13,511 bases of DNA. It comes from Gallionellaceae bacterium (GTDB lineage: Bacteria; Pseudomonadota; Gammaproteobacteria; Burkholderiales; Gallionellaceae). Positions 13,202 through 13,511 of this stretch are shown piece after piece (position 1 is the first letter of the stretch; the number at the start of each line of letters is the position of its first letter). The stretch is taken from NCBI GenBank assembly GCA_003445795.1, contig DMCN01000089.1, forward strand, positions 57,737 to 71,247. The letters run 5' to 3'. A model generated the notes under the pieces. The model ran no database searches. It was given only the letters and a program-made list of their open reading frames with translations, and was not told the origin of the DNA. Position numbers and translations under genes: made by a program.

Positions 13202-13511
13202 ATGAAGATTGCATTCAATGATGTGCCGAAGAAATACAAGATCGCAGCCGGAGTGCTGCTGGCGGTCGCGGTGGCGGGGATGCTTTTCGGTGGAGGCAAG
13301 GAGGACGCGCATGCCGCCGTTGCGGCGGTCAGCCGTCCGGCATTGACGGTACGCACCGCCGTATTGCAAGGCGATCAGTGGTCGCGCACCCTGTCGGCCA
13401 ACGGCAGCATCATCCCCTGGCAGGAGGCGGTCATCACTGCGCAGGTGCAGGGGGTACGCATCTCCGAAGTGAAGGTCAGCATTGGCGACTGGGTAAAACA
13501 GGGGGACGTGG
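13202..13511 (+). CDS. Efflux periplasmic adaptor subunit (HlyD/AcrA type), 3' end outside the window
   Basis: The frame starts with ATG at 13202, with AAAGGA (13188-13193) 8 nt upstream, and stays open to the end of the window (103 codons). The N-terminus has basic residues and one hydrophobic helix (about 14-30), a membrane anchor or signal. A low-complexity Ala/His linker follows. From about residue 48 the sequence TVRTAVLQGDQWSRTLSANG leads into the first lipoyl-like half, with Ala-Gln-Val-Gln-Gly near 81-85 and VKVSIGDWVKQGDVV at its end. This is the conserved beginning of RND/ABC membrane-fusion proteins, which link an inner-membrane pump to an outer-membrane channel. It lies 57 nt after the TetR-type gene on the same strand and is probably its target. 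Confidence 0.88.
   Translation, partial: MKIAFNDVPKKYKIAAGVLLAVAVAGMLFGGGKEDAHAAVAAVSRPALTVRTAVLQGDQWSRTLSANGSIIPWQEAVITAQVQGVRISEVKVSIGDWVKQGDV

Overview
This window looks like the chromosome of a betaproteobacterium. The evidence is high-GC coding sequence, GreB and Cfa-type proteins typical of proteobacteria, and short, tightly packed operons. A Gallionellaceae/Nitrosomonadales-like host is my guess, from the feel of the proteins only. No rRNA, tRNA, CRISPR array, insertion sequence or phage gene is visible, and no gene-free stretch exceeds 300 bases.

Left part (1-4333), on the + strand except for one gene. A truncated membrane protein is translationally coupled to a small lipoprotein with a von Willebrand A-like fold, followed by a convincing intrinsic terminator. 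Next come greB, which carries an acidic N-terminal extension, and an exported metallo-beta-lactamase-fold protein whose first metal-binding motif is rewritten. A convergent DUF4395-type membrane protein and a Crp/Fnr-family regulator then diverge from a short intergenic region. There an Fnr-like palindrome overlaps the regulator's putative -10 element and the first base of its start codon.

Central part (4453-11303), minus strand. Eight genes form one compact operon. In order of transcription they encode a FAD-dependent COG2907 oxidoreductase, a DUF1365 protein, a Cfa-family SAM-dependent fatty-acid methyltransferase, an exported chalcone-isomerase-like protein, an MFS (GPH-type) transporter, a DUF3833 lipoprotein, a short-chain dehydrogenase and an NTF2/SnoaL-like protein. 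Six of the seven junctions overlap by 4-8 nt; the seventh gap is 18 nt with a strong Shine-Dalgarno. Divergent from it is a MerR-type regulator with an intact cobalamin-binding signature (W-x9-EH and E-x-H-x-x-G), as in the LitR/CarH photoreceptor-repressors. Related gene sets are known in other proteobacteria under light (LitR) or singlet-oxygen (ChrR-sigmaE) control. The likely role is a light- or photo-oxidation-induced remodelling of unsaturated membrane fatty acids into cyclopropane, methyl-branched or furan-type products.

The 87-bp control region between operon and regulator holds two identical 11-bp operators in inverted orientation, 63 bp apart centre to centre (about six helical turns). 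Each contains the AGGA that serves as Shine-Dalgarno for the gene next to it.

Right part (12288-13511), + strand. A TetR/CerR-like regulator follows a perfect 15-bp-arm palindrome, and then the start of a periplasmic adaptor subunit (HlyD/AcrA type) of an efflux system runs off the window. This looks like a self-regulated efflux locus.
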